Shown here: piece after piece, positions 1 to 7,654 of the stretch | Layout of the letters: every line of letters begins with the position of its first letter | Position numbering within the stretch: the first letter of the stretch is position 1 | Source: an uncultured Pseudomonadota bacterium | GTDB lineage: Bacteria > Bdellovibrionota_B > Oligoflexia > Oligoflexales > CAIYRB01 | NCBI GenBank assembly: GCA_903915625.1 | Contig: CAIWTN010000228.1 | Coordinates: 1 to 32,180, forward strand | Reading direction: 5' to 3' | Length of the DNA: 32,180 bases | Position numbers and translations under genes: made by a program | The notes under the pieces: generated by a model | What the model was told of the DNA's origin: nothing | The model's input: only the letters and a program-made list of their open reading frames with translations | Database searches by the model: none

Positions 1-705
1 GTAGACTGTTTTTCGACTAAGGACCTTACTGTCGAGGCGAACAAGACATCGGTGAAAATATTCATTTCTGTGGACGGTACCGACTGTTATAAAAAAAAAT
101 ACAGCAAACCGGGTACTGACCTTGTTAGTGTAAAGGCGACATACAGGGAAAATTTTTACCTCACATGTTCATCCAAAGACCTTTCGTATTTGAATGGTAA
201 GAAAATCAGAGAAATTGAATCCGAAGCTGAAAAGTTTGGCTGCACAAATGGTACTCAACTGAGCCAGACAGTAACTGAAGTGGAATCAACTACTATTATA
301 GATGGCATTACAATTATTGGAAAAAACCGTACCCTGGAGCATTACGGGACTAAAAGTTTTGCTCCCTGTAAATTCTCAACATCTGGAACCAAAAGCACAA
401 TTGGCGATGACTGTATCATTTTCAAAAAGATCGAAGACCAAATTAAAAATTCGACAAATGAAACCGATCTGGAGGAAACCAATACAGCTACTATCACTCA
501 ATACTCAGCCACAGGCGTGACCGACGATGTCTCAGCCAGCACCAACGTTTGGCACAACACTGGAAAGATCGACGTCATCTACAATGACTGGACTGGAACC
601 GTGACCTACAAAGGTAGCAACACGGCGCCAACTTATTCTCTTAAAGAAACGCCTACAAGCACTCCAATCACAGGCTCTTTAACTGCGACTGAGGCTGAAT
701 ATTAA
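1..705 (+). CDS. Cys/Thr-rich hypothetical protein, 5' end missing
   Basis: The frame is open from the first base of the window, so the gene almost certainly starts upstream. A GTG at 52 could start a 217-residue product but has no convincing ribosome site. I recognise no family. The visible part has scattered cysteines (DCF, DCY, LTCSS, FGC, APCKF, DDC), which would suit an exported disulfide-bonded protein. The last 70 or so residues are Thr/Ser-rich (for example TPTSTPITGSLTATEAEY), like a surface or stalk segment. Codon use looks more AT-rich than in the genes to the right. It converges with the next gene, with five bases between the stop codons and no terminator hairpin. Coding status is supported by the long open frame; function is unknown. 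Confidence 0.6.
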   Translation, partial: VDCFSTKDLTVEANKTSVKIFISVDGTDCYKKKYSKPGTDLVSVKATYRENFYLTCSSKDLSYLNGKKIREIESEAEKFGCTNGTQLSQTVTEVESTTIIDGITIIGKNRTLEHYGTKSFAPCKFSTSGTKSTIGDDCIIFKKIEDQIKNSTNETDLEETNTATITQYSATGVTDDVSASTNVWHNTGKIDVIYNDWTGTVTYKGSNTAPTYSLKETPTSTPITGSLTATEAEY

Positions 706-710
706 GCATG

Positions 711-1505
711 CTAAATGTTGCGTTCTTTGACCGCGCTAATCGCTGATTCCCGAATCTGCCGCCAAACCTCAGCACTGTTATCGATCTTTAAGTGATCAAT
801 AGGTAACTCAATATTCTCGGATGCACTTGGGATCGCTGAGGAGTGCAGATAAGGCGTCCTACTCTGATAGTAGTTAGACCATTTGCCCACACTCGCAGCT
901 ATCTGTTGGTACTCCGGCTCAGAAATGTCGTGCGGGGCCCCAAGGCATCCCGAGATATTTGGCGGTCTGCAGGTGACCCGACTAATGGGGTCGATGGTCA
1001 CTAATCTGTCGAAGTGTATTTGATCAGCCAGTTGCAGCGCTAACTTAAGAGCCCACCATCCGCCATGTGAATGCCCCACTGCATGAAGGCGCTGCACACC
1101 ATGGGCATGAGTAAATTCGGTCACTTTTTCTGCAAGGCGCTCTGGTGCAACTTCACTGACAACCTTAGGAGCCGCAGACGATACGTAATAGATACGCCCG
1201 GTGACAGTATGGCAAATTAGAAAATAATCGACGTCTGCTGCATGCTGGCTTCGTAAATCCTGCACGACCTCGTCAAACTGCGTGTACATACTGAGGCCAT
1301 ACGGAGAACTTGCGTCATTACCAAATGGATGGCAGCTAGCGTTGCCACCGAACACGAGCGCTGCCCATTTAGACTGCGCATCTTGCGAAATACTTGAAAC
1401 ATGGCTTGAACTAGCGGCCGGTCCGCAGCCCTGAAACGCCATCGCTGACAGCCAGGCCAATTTAGACAAGGACAACCGAAAGCCTCGAATATATTTTTGG
1501 CGCAA
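711..1505 (-). CDS. alpha/beta-hydrolase fold lipoprotein (putative esterase/lipase)
   Basis: The protein has 264 residues and begins with a basic, hydrophobic leader ending in a plausible lipobox, AFQGC, with the lipidated Cys at residue 27, so it is probably anchored in the envelope. The nucleophile elbow is GHSHG, with Ser146 after a beta-strand-like LHAV. TIDPIS (Asp172) and PIDHLKI (His238) are good candidates for the rest of a Ser-Asp-His triad. The order and spacing fit the alpha/beta hydrolase fold, and the TIDPIS motif resembles lipase and deacylase relatives. Further cysteines (58, 98, 179, 187) could form disulfides. The start is a TTG with GGGAG seven bases upstream. A promoter-like TTGAAA-N18-TATGAT lies about 120 bases upstream. 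The substrate cannot be read from the sequence. Confidence 0.75.
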   Translation of the reverse strand: MRQKYIRGFRLSLSKLAWLSAMAFQGCGPAASSSHVSSISQDAQSKWAALVFGGNASCHPFGNDASSPYGLSMYTQFDEVVQDLRSQHAADVDYFLICHTVTGRIYYVSSAAPKVVSEVAPERLAEKVTEFTHAHGVQRLHAVGHSHGGWWALKLALQLADQIHFDRLVTIDPISRVTCRPPNISGCLGAPHDISEPEYQQIAASVGKWSNYYQSRTPYLHSSAIPSASENIELPIDHLKIDNSAEVWRQIRESAISAVKERNI

Positions 1506-1627
1506 TCAAGATCTCCCAGGATAATCGTAATCCTCTAAAGACTATGATTAACTTGTAAAGGTTTAATAAAAACGCCACCGGCAATACTGGCTTAAACCGA
1601 ATACATCTGGATCTTTTGACTACTGCT

Positions 1628-1657
1628 ATCATATAGGACAAATTGGCGTATTTTCAA
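1628..1657 (-). promoter_or_regulatory. sigma70-type promoter for the hydrolase lipoprotein
   Basis: On the minus strand, TTGAAA (1657-1652) is followed after 18 bases by TATGAT (1633-1628). This is a good match to both consensus hexamers, in the gap between the stop of the upstream glycosyltransferase and the TTG start at 1505. It implies a 5' leader of about 115 nt. Prediction from sequence only. Confidence 0.45.
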
Positions 1658-1662
1658 CTGCA

Positions 1663-2940
1663 CTAGCAAACAGCAGTGCGACGCCCAGCCAACTCGTAGA
1701 TCGCATGTGCAGCACGGGCGGCCCCGCCCTCCGAAAACCGCGATGAAATCTGCGTTGCATGCTGACTAAAACTGGGCTCGTGAACCAGTCGGTCGATGGC
1801 TACCTTAGCGCGGCAAGCGTCGTAACGCTCCGCTGGTATGGTAAGCCCAACACCAAGGCGCCTGATGCGCTCAGCGTTGTCCGGTTGATCATGTGAAAAG
1901 GGCACGACTAGTGTGGGCTTACCAGCTCTGAGTACTCTAGAAAGGGTCCCAATACCGCCATGGTTGATAATCGCCTTTGCCGCAGGAAAAATGTCGCTAT
2001 ATGGCAGGTACCTCATTTGTAAAAATCGCGTTGGATCGACATCTACATGATCCAGATATTGGTCCCCAGATATAAAAAGCGCTCTGAGCTTAAGTGCCGC
2101 GAGGGCCTGGTAACTCTCCGCAAAAAAATCGCCGCGAAAGTGCACAGCGGACGATCCCAATGTCACAATAACGGGCGCATCACCATTGGCGAGGAACTCG
2201 TCAAGACGACGCCTATCAAGAGCAGTAAGCGGCGCATCGACTTCGAACATGCAGGCACCGGTTTGTACAGTGTGCTGTGGCCAATCTCTTTGCGGCTCCC
2301 CAAACGCATCATCAAACAAGGCAAGATTTAAATATGGTGAATGAGACCCGATCAAAACATTTGGATAATCTCCACGCAGACCGAGCGAACTGCGGAATCT
2401 GCCGACCTCCTTGGCCAAAGGAGCCGCCATCTGCTTGAGCAGACGTTGCATCACGCCACCAACAAATGGAGAATGACGCGCCAACCCGCTGATCATCGGA
2501 CAAATCGGCAAAAACGGAGCGTCATATCGCGAAAAAAGAGCCACAGGAGCCAAAACAGTGGCCACCCACGGCTTTGCATGGATCTCGGAGCTAATCATCG
2601 CAGCTAGCCCAACTGGATGGGTAACCGTGACATCATGGCAGGCAACATGTGACTCGATCTCCCGATAGGCCTCCGAAAGGCCCGGCACAAGTAGCTCAGT
2701 CACGAGACTAACCGTACCCATCTTAGGATCGGTGATGGCATCGATAATAAGTTGATCTTCGGATCTGAAGTGTGGACCGACTGGCACGTAAGTAAAACCA
2801 AGCTTTTTCACGGTCTGCTCATACATTTTTATAGTGGCGATAGTTACCTCGGCACCTAGCCGCCTCAGGGCGACCGCCATAGCCAGAAAGGGCTCCAGAT
2901 CCCCGAGGGATCCCCAGGGATTTAGCAGGACTCGCATCAT
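1663..2940 (-). CDS. GT1-family (GT-B) glycosyltransferase, UGT/RhlB-like
   Basis: This is a cytosolic sugar-nucleotide-dependent transferase acting on a small or lipid acceptor. The N-terminal MRVLLNPWGSLGDLEPFLAMA is the first Rossmann strand and loop of the UDP-glycosyltransferase / macrolide and rhamnolipid transferase group. The C-terminal donor-binding block is clear: INHGGIGTLSRVLRAGKP (His327), then VVPFSHDQPDNAERI with HDQPDNA at about 350-356. Length is 425 residues, normal for the family. The open frame can extend to a GTG at 2952, but GGAGG (2950-2946) lies between that codon and tandem ATGs at 2940 and 2937, so one of these is the real start. It is divergent from the histone gene. 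The acceptor is unknown; RhlB-like and glycolipid or secondary-metabolite roles are all possible. Confidence 0.85.
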   Translation of the reverse strand: MMRVLLNPWGSLGDLEPFLAMAVALRRLGAEVTIATIKMYEQTVKKLGFTYVPVGPHFRSEDQLIIDAITDPKMGTVSLVTELLVPGLSEAYREIESHVACHDVTVTHPVGLAAMISSEIHAKPWVATVLAPVALFSRYDAPFLPICPMISGLARHSPFVGGVMQRLLKQMAAPLAKEVGRFRSSLGLRGDYPNVLIGSHSPYLNLALFDDAFGEPQRDWPQHTVQTGACMFEVDAPLTALDRRRLDEFLANGDAPVIVTLGSSAVHFRGDFFAESYQALAALKLRALFISGDQYLDHVDVDPTRFLQMRYLPYSDIFPAAKAIINHGGIGTLSRVLRAGKPTLVVPFSHDQPDNAERIRRLGVGLTIPAERYDACRAKVAIDRLVHEPSFSQHATQISSRFSEGGAARAAHAIYELAGRRTAVC

Positions 2941-2967
2941 CAGCCCCTCCACCTGACCGGAAAATAT

Positions 2968-2996
2968 TTTACTCGGGCACGCGCACTTGTTATCTT
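2968..2996 (+). promoter_or_regulatory. promoter of the histone gene
   Basis: TTTACT (2968-2973), a 17-base spacer and an extended -10 (TG at 2988-2989, TATCTT at 2991-2996) lie just upstream of the histone-fold ORF. Predicted transcription would begin near 3003, giving a leader of about 45 nt. The hexamers match four of six consensus bases each; the TG extension strengthens the call. Confidence 0.4.
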
Positions 2997-3046
2997 CGGT
3001 GCAAGAATAGTTCCGGATTTTGACTCACATGGCGAAGGAGCAGATT

Positions 3047-3232
3047 ATGAGCGAAGTGCTGGTCGTAGCGAGCAAGGTCAAAAAGATGATCAAAGACAAA
3101 TCCGGAATGAACACCTCGGCCTCGGTTATGGAGGCGCTGACCAAGTTGATTGAAAGCGAGTGCCTGAAGGCTATTGAGCGTGCCGGCGCAGAAAACCGCA
3201 AAACGGTGATGGACCGTGACTTTACGCCCTAA
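3047..3232 (+). CDS. bacterial histone (single histone-fold protein)
   Basis: This small basic protein of 61 residues has one histone fold. In order: an alpha1-like SEVLVVASKVKKMIKDK (about 2-18), a loop SGMNTSA, a long alpha2 (about 26-50), then NRKTVMDRDF, the classic L2 / alpha3 signature (compare RKTI/V-x2-x-D in archaeal histones). The alpha3 helix is cut short, as in Bdellovibrio bacteriovorus Bd0055, which from memory is nearly collinear with it (MAEVLVV.SKVKK.IK...MNTSA). That protein is an abundant nucleoid histone. I chose the ATG at 3047 because AAGGAG (3035-3040) sits six bases upstream; an upstream ATG at 3020 would swallow the ribosome site. The gene stands alone with its own promoter, divergent from the glycosyltransferase and convergent with the glycosidase. 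A role in chromosome packaging is inferred from the family. Confidence 0.9.
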   Translation: MSEVLVVASKVKKMIKDKSGMNTSASVMEALTKLIESECLKAIERAGAENRKTVMDRDFTP

Positions 3233-3253
3233 TTATTTTCAGCTTAATCTTTT

Positions 3254-4681
3254 CTAGCGCGCCTTCTGGACTTCAATCTGCTCCCTGATTGCTGTCATGG
3301 CAGGATCTTCGAAGCCAAAGCTGAAATAGTCTGAATGGTAAGGCGTACCGTTGCTACGATTAGGTATCGCCTGCCATATCATCGTGCCAGCGTAACCTGC
3401 TTTGTTGGCGGCCTTGTAGGTTTCAGACAGCCACTTGGTACGGTTGCTATAGTAGCCATTAGATTTCACCGCGTTCATAAAGCCGCTGTTATCGGTTGAT
3501 ACGTAACTACTGAATCCCACTTCTTCTAAAACTATCGGTTTACCTGCTGCATGCACGGCCCGCGCTCGGTCATCAATAACATTTGGAACGAACCAACTAT
3601 AAAACTCTGATTGTGGAATGCCCCAGTTATCCAGCAAAAAGTGTACTGTGGCAAAAGACACGTTAGGAAGTTTAATATTGCGATCAAAGTCTATGCCCTT
3701 TGATCCATCATGCAGCCAACCATGCCTACTGCGGTCACCTGAAACTCGGTAGCCCTCTTCACCCGTAGCAATCAGGTGGTTCGTATCTATGCTACGGACG
3801 TGGGACGTAATCGCTGACAACCATTTGTAGACTAAATCGCCTGGCCTACCACTTACTAAGGACTTACAGCTTGCGTCAATATTGCCAGAGGTTTCGTAGT
3901 TATCGGTAGTGTGCGGCTCATTGGCGACTTCAATCGCCATGATCGCTGGATCGTTTTTGTACTGGAGTCCGTTCGCTGTATTCACCCGGTTCAGTATCTT
4001 AGCTATATAATTTTGGTAGGCGGAAATTACCTTGGGATTGCAGTAAAACGCTTGTTTGCTCTCGCCCGGACTCCCATAGACTCGCGTCCACCAGCCCATG
4101 CCGCAGTATGAGGGTTCAAAGTTCACGAGAGGCAAAATAACTTTTAGCCCTGCATTACCAGCCTCTGCAATCACACGATCGAGATAACTCAGCGCGTCTT
4201 CGTTGTACCTGCCATCACGTTCCAAGATCGGAGGATTCACAATGGCAGGCTCAGGGACGCCAGGCTCGCGCCAGTCACTGGGCGTGTCGCAGGAAAACCC
4301 CCAGAAGCGGATGACTCGCATCCCAGAGTCGGCGGTCTTCTTCATGATATCTTTGACATCCGCGTCGCTGTAGCGCACGTCACGCACACCGAGACGATAG
4401 AAGTTTGTCCCCTGAAAGGCAAAAGGACGTCCGTCTAGAACGAATCCAGTCCCGTTCACTTGCACAAACGCCTGCGAAGTCGGCGTCGCTGCAACGGACT
4501 GTGAAGGTCCTGATCCAGGCCCAGAAGACGGCGAAGGCTTTGGCCCCTTACCAACCTGAATTAAATCATCGATATGGCGTCCGCCGTCGCGATCAGTTCT
4601 ACAGGCGAACAAACCGAAGCATACGATCATCAAAACTCGGCAGTGGGAACTCAGAAGCATCAGAATACTCCGCGCAAGCAT
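3254..4681 (-). CDS. GH5-like (endo-beta-mannanase-type) glycoside hydrolase lipoprotein
   Basis: Length is 475 residues. A hydrophobic leader ends in LFAC, with lipidated Cys27, followed by a Pro/Gly/Ser linker (about 45-68) and a clan GH-A catalytic domain. The domain opens with FVLDGRPFAFQGTNFYRL, typical of GH5 mannanases and relatives. The acid/base Glu is E255 in AIEVANEPH, and the nucleophile Glu is most likely E387 in PIVLEEVGFSS. RFWGFS (about 125-130) and ATVHFLLDNWG (about 344-354) fit the substrate-site strands. Cysteines at 131, 193 and 214 may form disulfides. The expected role is cell-surface or periplasmic hydrolysis of a beta-linked plant or algal polysaccharide; mannan is the best guess from family resemblance, not proof. 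It ends 21 bases from the convergent histone gene. Confidence 0.85.
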   Translation of the reverse strand: MLARSILMLLSSHCRVLMIVCFGLFACRTDRDGGRHIDDLIQVGKGPKPSPSSGPGSGPSQSVAATPTSQAFVQVNGTGFVLDGRPFAFQGTNFYRLGVRDVRYSDADVKDIMKKTADSGMRVIRFWGFSCDTPSDWREPGVPEPAIVNPPILERDGRYNEDALSYLDRVIAEAGNAGLKVILPLVNFEPSYCGMGWWTRVYGSPGESKQAFYCNPKVISAYQNYIAKILNRVNTANGLQYKNDPAIMAIEVANEPHTTDNYETSGNIDASCKSLVSGRPGDLVYKWLSAITSHVRSIDTNHLIATGEEGYRVSGDRSRHGWLHDGSKGIDFDRNIKLPNVSFATVHFLLDNWGIPQSEFYSWFVPNVIDDRARAVHAAGKPIVLEEVGFSSYVSTDNSGFMNAVKSNGYYSNRTKWLSETYKAANKAGYAGTMIWQAIPNRSNGTPYHSDYFSFGFEDPAMTAIREQIEVQKAR

Positions 4682-4686
4682 GTCAT

Positions 4687-5418
4687 TTAACCCAAATGCG
4701 TCCGAAGAAATTTGACGACACGCTTACGTGCATCTTTTTCCGCCTTAGGATTGTGACCTGTGTGAATAGGCAAGGCCTTACCGAGTAAGGCTAAACCAAC
4801 ATTGGGAGATTTATTCATAAAACTATGTCCAGCACTGCGGTAGTTCTTTACGTCGGCCGTAATGCTCTCTTTTTTTACTTCCTGCTTCAGACGCTTAAAA
4901 TGCGGTGCAAACGCAAGGTCCTTGCCACCATAACTGGCGACAATTGGGCAGGCACCTTTAAGGCTCGCCGGCACATGACCATAAAATGGCGCCGCCACTC
5001 GAAAAAGTCCTGTCTTTGATAAAAGCAAGGCGAATCCGCCGCCCATACAAAGGCCGAGCACTGCTGTCTTCGCGCCATCAACTTCAGGCTGTGCCACCAA
5101 CCACTCTCTTGCGGCCAGCAAATCATCTACACCACGACCACACTCATTCTTCAAATCGGCCATCAATTTGCGAATACAGCTAAACCAAGTGCCCCGACTA
5201 AAAAGATCGGGAATCATCACGGCAAAACCTTCAGCAGCGAAGGAATCGGCTAATCGGCGCATCTCGTCGTTCATGCCGAAGGCCTCGTAGATAAACAATA
5301 TGCCAGGGAATGCGCCTGAAAATGTTCCTGGCTCTGCCGGACACACAAAATAGGCTGGCATCGCGACGCCATCGGCACAGCGAAACTCGACAAATTTATT
5401 TGCCACCTGCTGGCTCAA
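4687..5418 (-). CDS. dienelactone hydrolase family protein
   Basis: This cytosolic alpha/beta hydrolase of the Cys-nucleophile DLH type has about 243 residues, the family norm. Using the TTG at 5418 as residue 1, the triad is Cys124 in GLCMGGG, Asp167 in SYGGKDLAF and His198 in RSAGHSFMN. FIYEAFG (Glu45) matches the conserved Glu that activates the Cys in carboxymethylenebutenolidase. The frame stays open to a GTG at 5517. However, the extra 33 residues are unlike the family, and a strong extended -10 (TGCTATACT, with the hexamer at 5500-5495) lies inside that extension, so the transcript would begin downstream of 5517. AAAGGG five bases before the TTG supports the short form. It lies five bases from the GH5 gene in the same direction and may be cotranscribed with it. 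The substrate is unknown. Confidence 0.82.
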   Translation of the reverse strand: MSQQVANKFVEFRCADGVAMPAYFVCPAEPGTFSGAFPGILFIYEAFGMNDEMRRLADSFAAEGFAVMIPDLFSRGTWFSCIRKLMADLKNECGRGVDDLLAAREWLVAQPEVDGAKTAVLGLCMGGGFALLLSKTGLFRVAAPFYGHVPASLKGACPIVASYGGKDLAFAPHFKRLKQEVKKESITADVKNYRSAGHSFMNKSPNVGLALLGKALPIHTGHNPKAEKDARKRVVKFLRTHLG

Positions 5419-5494
5419 TGAGACCCTTTCGATGTCGGCACGATAAAAACAATCAAATTTTAAATTTAAGTAATTTCGCCACGACTTCTCTAGT

Positions 5495-5503
5495 AGTATA
5501 GCA
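5495..5503 (-). promoter_or_regulatory. extended -10 promoter for the DLH-family gene
   Basis: On the minus strand the sequence reads TGCTATACT, an extended -10 with five of six matches in the hexamer. No good -35 is visible 17 bases upstream, as is common for extended -10 promoters. Predicted start of transcription is near 5488, about 70 bases before the TTG start codon. Confidence 0.4.
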
Positions 5504-5568
5504 CAGCTACCTCGCACAAATAGCGACCTCGGTATTGTAGCAAAAAAATAGCATGATGGAGGCTGACT

Positions 5569-6624
5569 GTGGAGGAGTCGTCACTATTCAAAACCCGAAA
5601 CATAGCTAGCAACCTCGGGATCGTTCTCCTGCTCATTGGCTGTGGCCAGACCGCAGACAATGTCACTAAATTGAAGACAAACCTAGGCAGCGTCGGCAAC
5701 CATCTCGTGACCGACACTTTCGAACGCTACCGCGGCAAGACAGAACACTGCCGCGCCTTATCCGACGCTCCCCGCGTTTTGGTTACCGGGTTTGGCCTGT
5801 TTAGTGGTGCCGAATACAACATCTCTGGAACTGTCGTCAGTTCATTTGCCGACCCAAACTTTGCCGCTTCCGACATTGACCCCATTGGGCGCACAGTACC
5901 ATTGGCCGATACATCCAAAGGTCGGCTTGATTTTATTGATTTCGGTGGCCGCGCCCAGAATCGAACGATCCGCATCAGCGGACAGGAGTATGACCTCTGC
6001 CTGGTGACGCTAGACGTACTTTGGGACTTAGCAGCCGCCATCGTCATTGATGAGGCACATGCATTCCGTCCAGACCTGATCATCATGACCGGTCGTGGTC
6101 GCAAAACACAGCAAGCCGTCTGGGAAGGCTACGCGCGCAATCAGGCGAGAGCAGTCAGTGGCTACCTATCCAGTGGGGCAAGTGCCGAAGGGAGCAATCT
6201 CCCCGTCGATAGCGGCATTCCTGTACTGCCATCGATGGCAACTGGATTAGATCTGCGCATGAGCTGGGATAATACTCTGCTGAAGACCAGCACCGAAAAA
6301 AATATTTCCGATATCAATCCAGAATTTTCCGCATTAGCACCAGAAGCGTGGTCACCAGGCAATGACTATATCTGTAACAACATAAGTTTCGTCGCCCTGG
6401 CGGCGCGCCAGCACAAGCAAATTAGTCTTGCTGGCGGCACATTAAGCTTTTCGCCCGAGCGCTCCGATTTAGCACCAGCAACGAAAATCGGCTTTTTGCA
6501 TTTACCGTCTGCTAGCGAAAACAACCCAGCGCAGGTGATGGGGTGGATCAAAGTGCTAGCTACAGCAATTCATGGCACCCTGTCGTCTAGCTTTAAATCA
6601 ACATTGGCATCAGACAATCCTTAG
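5569..6624 (+). CDS. lipoprotein with pyroglutamyl-peptidase I (C15) fold
   Basis: Length is 351 residues; GTG start with GGAGG six bases upstream. The leader ends in LLIGC (Cys25), a standard lipobox. From residue 69 the protein follows peptidase family C15: RVLVTGFGLFSGAEYNISG matches the family opening VLVTGFxPFxxxxxNPS. IIMTGRG (171-177) with Glu186 in AVWEGYARN matches the catalytic-Glu region. YICNNISFVAL (Cys269) matches the catalytic Cys block, and GFLHLP (His311) the catalytic His. All three triad residues appear kept. Glu-to-Cys and Cys-to-His spacings are longer than in cytosolic Pcp, so loops are inserted. Pcp removes N-terminal pyroglutamate from peptides and is normally cytosolic and about 215 residues; a lipid-anchored, enlarged copy is unusual. 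Activity is inferred. Confidence 0.75.
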   Translation: MEESSLFKTRNIASNLGIVLLLIGCGQTADNVTKLKTNLGSVGNHLVTDTFERYRGKTEHCRALSDAPRVLVTGFGLFSGAEYNISGTVVSSFADPNFAASDIDPIGRTVPLADTSKGRLDFIDFGGRAQNRTIRISGQEYDLCLVTLDVLWDLAAAIVIDEAHAFRPDLIIMTGRGRKTQQAVWEGYARNQARAVSGYLSSGASAEGSNLPVDSGIPVLPSMATGLDLRMSWDNTLLKTSTEKNISDINPEFSALAPEAWSPGNDYICNNISFVALAARQHKQISLAGGTLSFSPERSDLAPATKIGFLHLPSASENNPAQVMGWIKVLATAIHGTLSSSFKSTLASDNP

Positions 6625-6826
6625 GCAGCTGCCGCCGACAGCACAAAATCTCCCAACGACACGCCAGAAATCAAAAAAACTGTTGAATATCGGCTAATTG
6701 CACCGAGGCAGCGACACCCCTTAGGCACTCTCTGCTGCGGGGCAAATCATTGGCACACTTGCTGCAGACTTAGGTTTGCACACAAGACATACGGATCTTC
6801 CTCCTCTTACAAATTCGGAGTCGGAC

Positions 6827-7654
6827 ATGGGATACTTCACTGGTTCAAAAGGTCGCACAAACTCCGCGTTAACCGGGATCACTTTAGTAGCGAGTTTAGC
6901 AGCATCGCTTTCAAGTTGCGGCAAGCAGTCAGCGAGCACCGCCCTTTCAACAGCCGTAGATCAGTTGACCAACAGCGTCTGGGCTAAGCAAATGATCCTA
7001 GCCTCGGATTCATCGGCGATGGGGATCAAATCATCAAGCAAAATTGAACGCAGACTTTTAGTCAAGATGTCTAAGGTCAGTGGTAAGCTAGAAACATCAG
7101 AACAGGCATGCGACGTCACTTCGACAGCTACTGGTGGTGCGACGCTGGTATTTCCAGAAGCCTTCAAACGCAGCCTACCAATTCGCACGGCGTCTTACCA
7201 AATTAGTAATGACGCGCAAGGCATAGCACTAGCGGGTACGCAGGCAGTCGAAGTACTCGGTGCAAAACTAGCAGACGACAGCAAAGACCAAATTCCTACG
7301 AGTGCCGATGATCCATCAGTGATTGATCAAGACAATGATGGACAACCGGGAGTCACGGTTGACATCAGTGCTAAAGCGGCATTTGTCACGATCAAGGGCA
7401 AGGTTTATCTGGTACAACGCACGATCACCCAGGAAACCGGCCGTCTAGAGAGTGCTGACTTGATCCGCGGAAACATCAAGTGGTCCACTGAGCAAAAAAT
7501 TATTGGCTCCGATTCCAAGATATTGGGCGCCGTACAACCCACCATCACAGAGCTGCCAGAGCAAAGTGTATTTACCATGCGCAAAGTTAGCGACACCGAT
7601 ACCTGTGCTAGTATATTGAGTCATAAAGACCAATTATTTAGCAGAGCGGAATGA
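6827..7654 (+). CDS. hypothetical lipoprotein
   Basis: Length is 275 residues, with no family recognised. The start is the ATG at 6827, with GGAG six bases upstream; the frame also contains a TTG at 6776, but the ribosome site lies between the two. The leader SALTGITLVASLAASLSSC ends in a lipobox with Cys31. The mature part contains DQDNDGQPGVTVDIS (about 154-168), an Asp-rich stretch resembling calcium-binding or thrombospondin-3-like loops, and two later Cys-containing segments (QACDVTS, TDTCASIL). Its stop codon overlaps the start of the flavoenzyme (ATGA at 7651-7654), so the two are translationally coupled although one is exported and the other is not. Confidence 0.72.
   Translation: MGYFTGSKGRTNSALTGITLVASLAASLSSCGKQSASTALSTAVDQLTNSVWAKQMILASDSSAMGIKSSSKIERRLLVKMSKVSGKLETSEQACDVTSTATGGATLVFPEAFKRSLPIRTASYQISNDAQGIALAGTQAVEVLGAKLADDSKDQIPTSADDPSVIDQDNDGQPGVTVDISAKAAFVTIKGKVYLVQRTITQETGRLESADLIRGNIKWSTEQKIIGSDSKILGAVQPTITELPEQSVFTMRKVSDTDTCASILSHKDQLFSRAE

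Noticed and set aside
2047-2607. Plus-strand open frames of 88 and 94 codons over the glycosyltransferase
   Set aside because: They oppose a well-conserved GT1 gene, have no ribosome sites and give composition-biased products.
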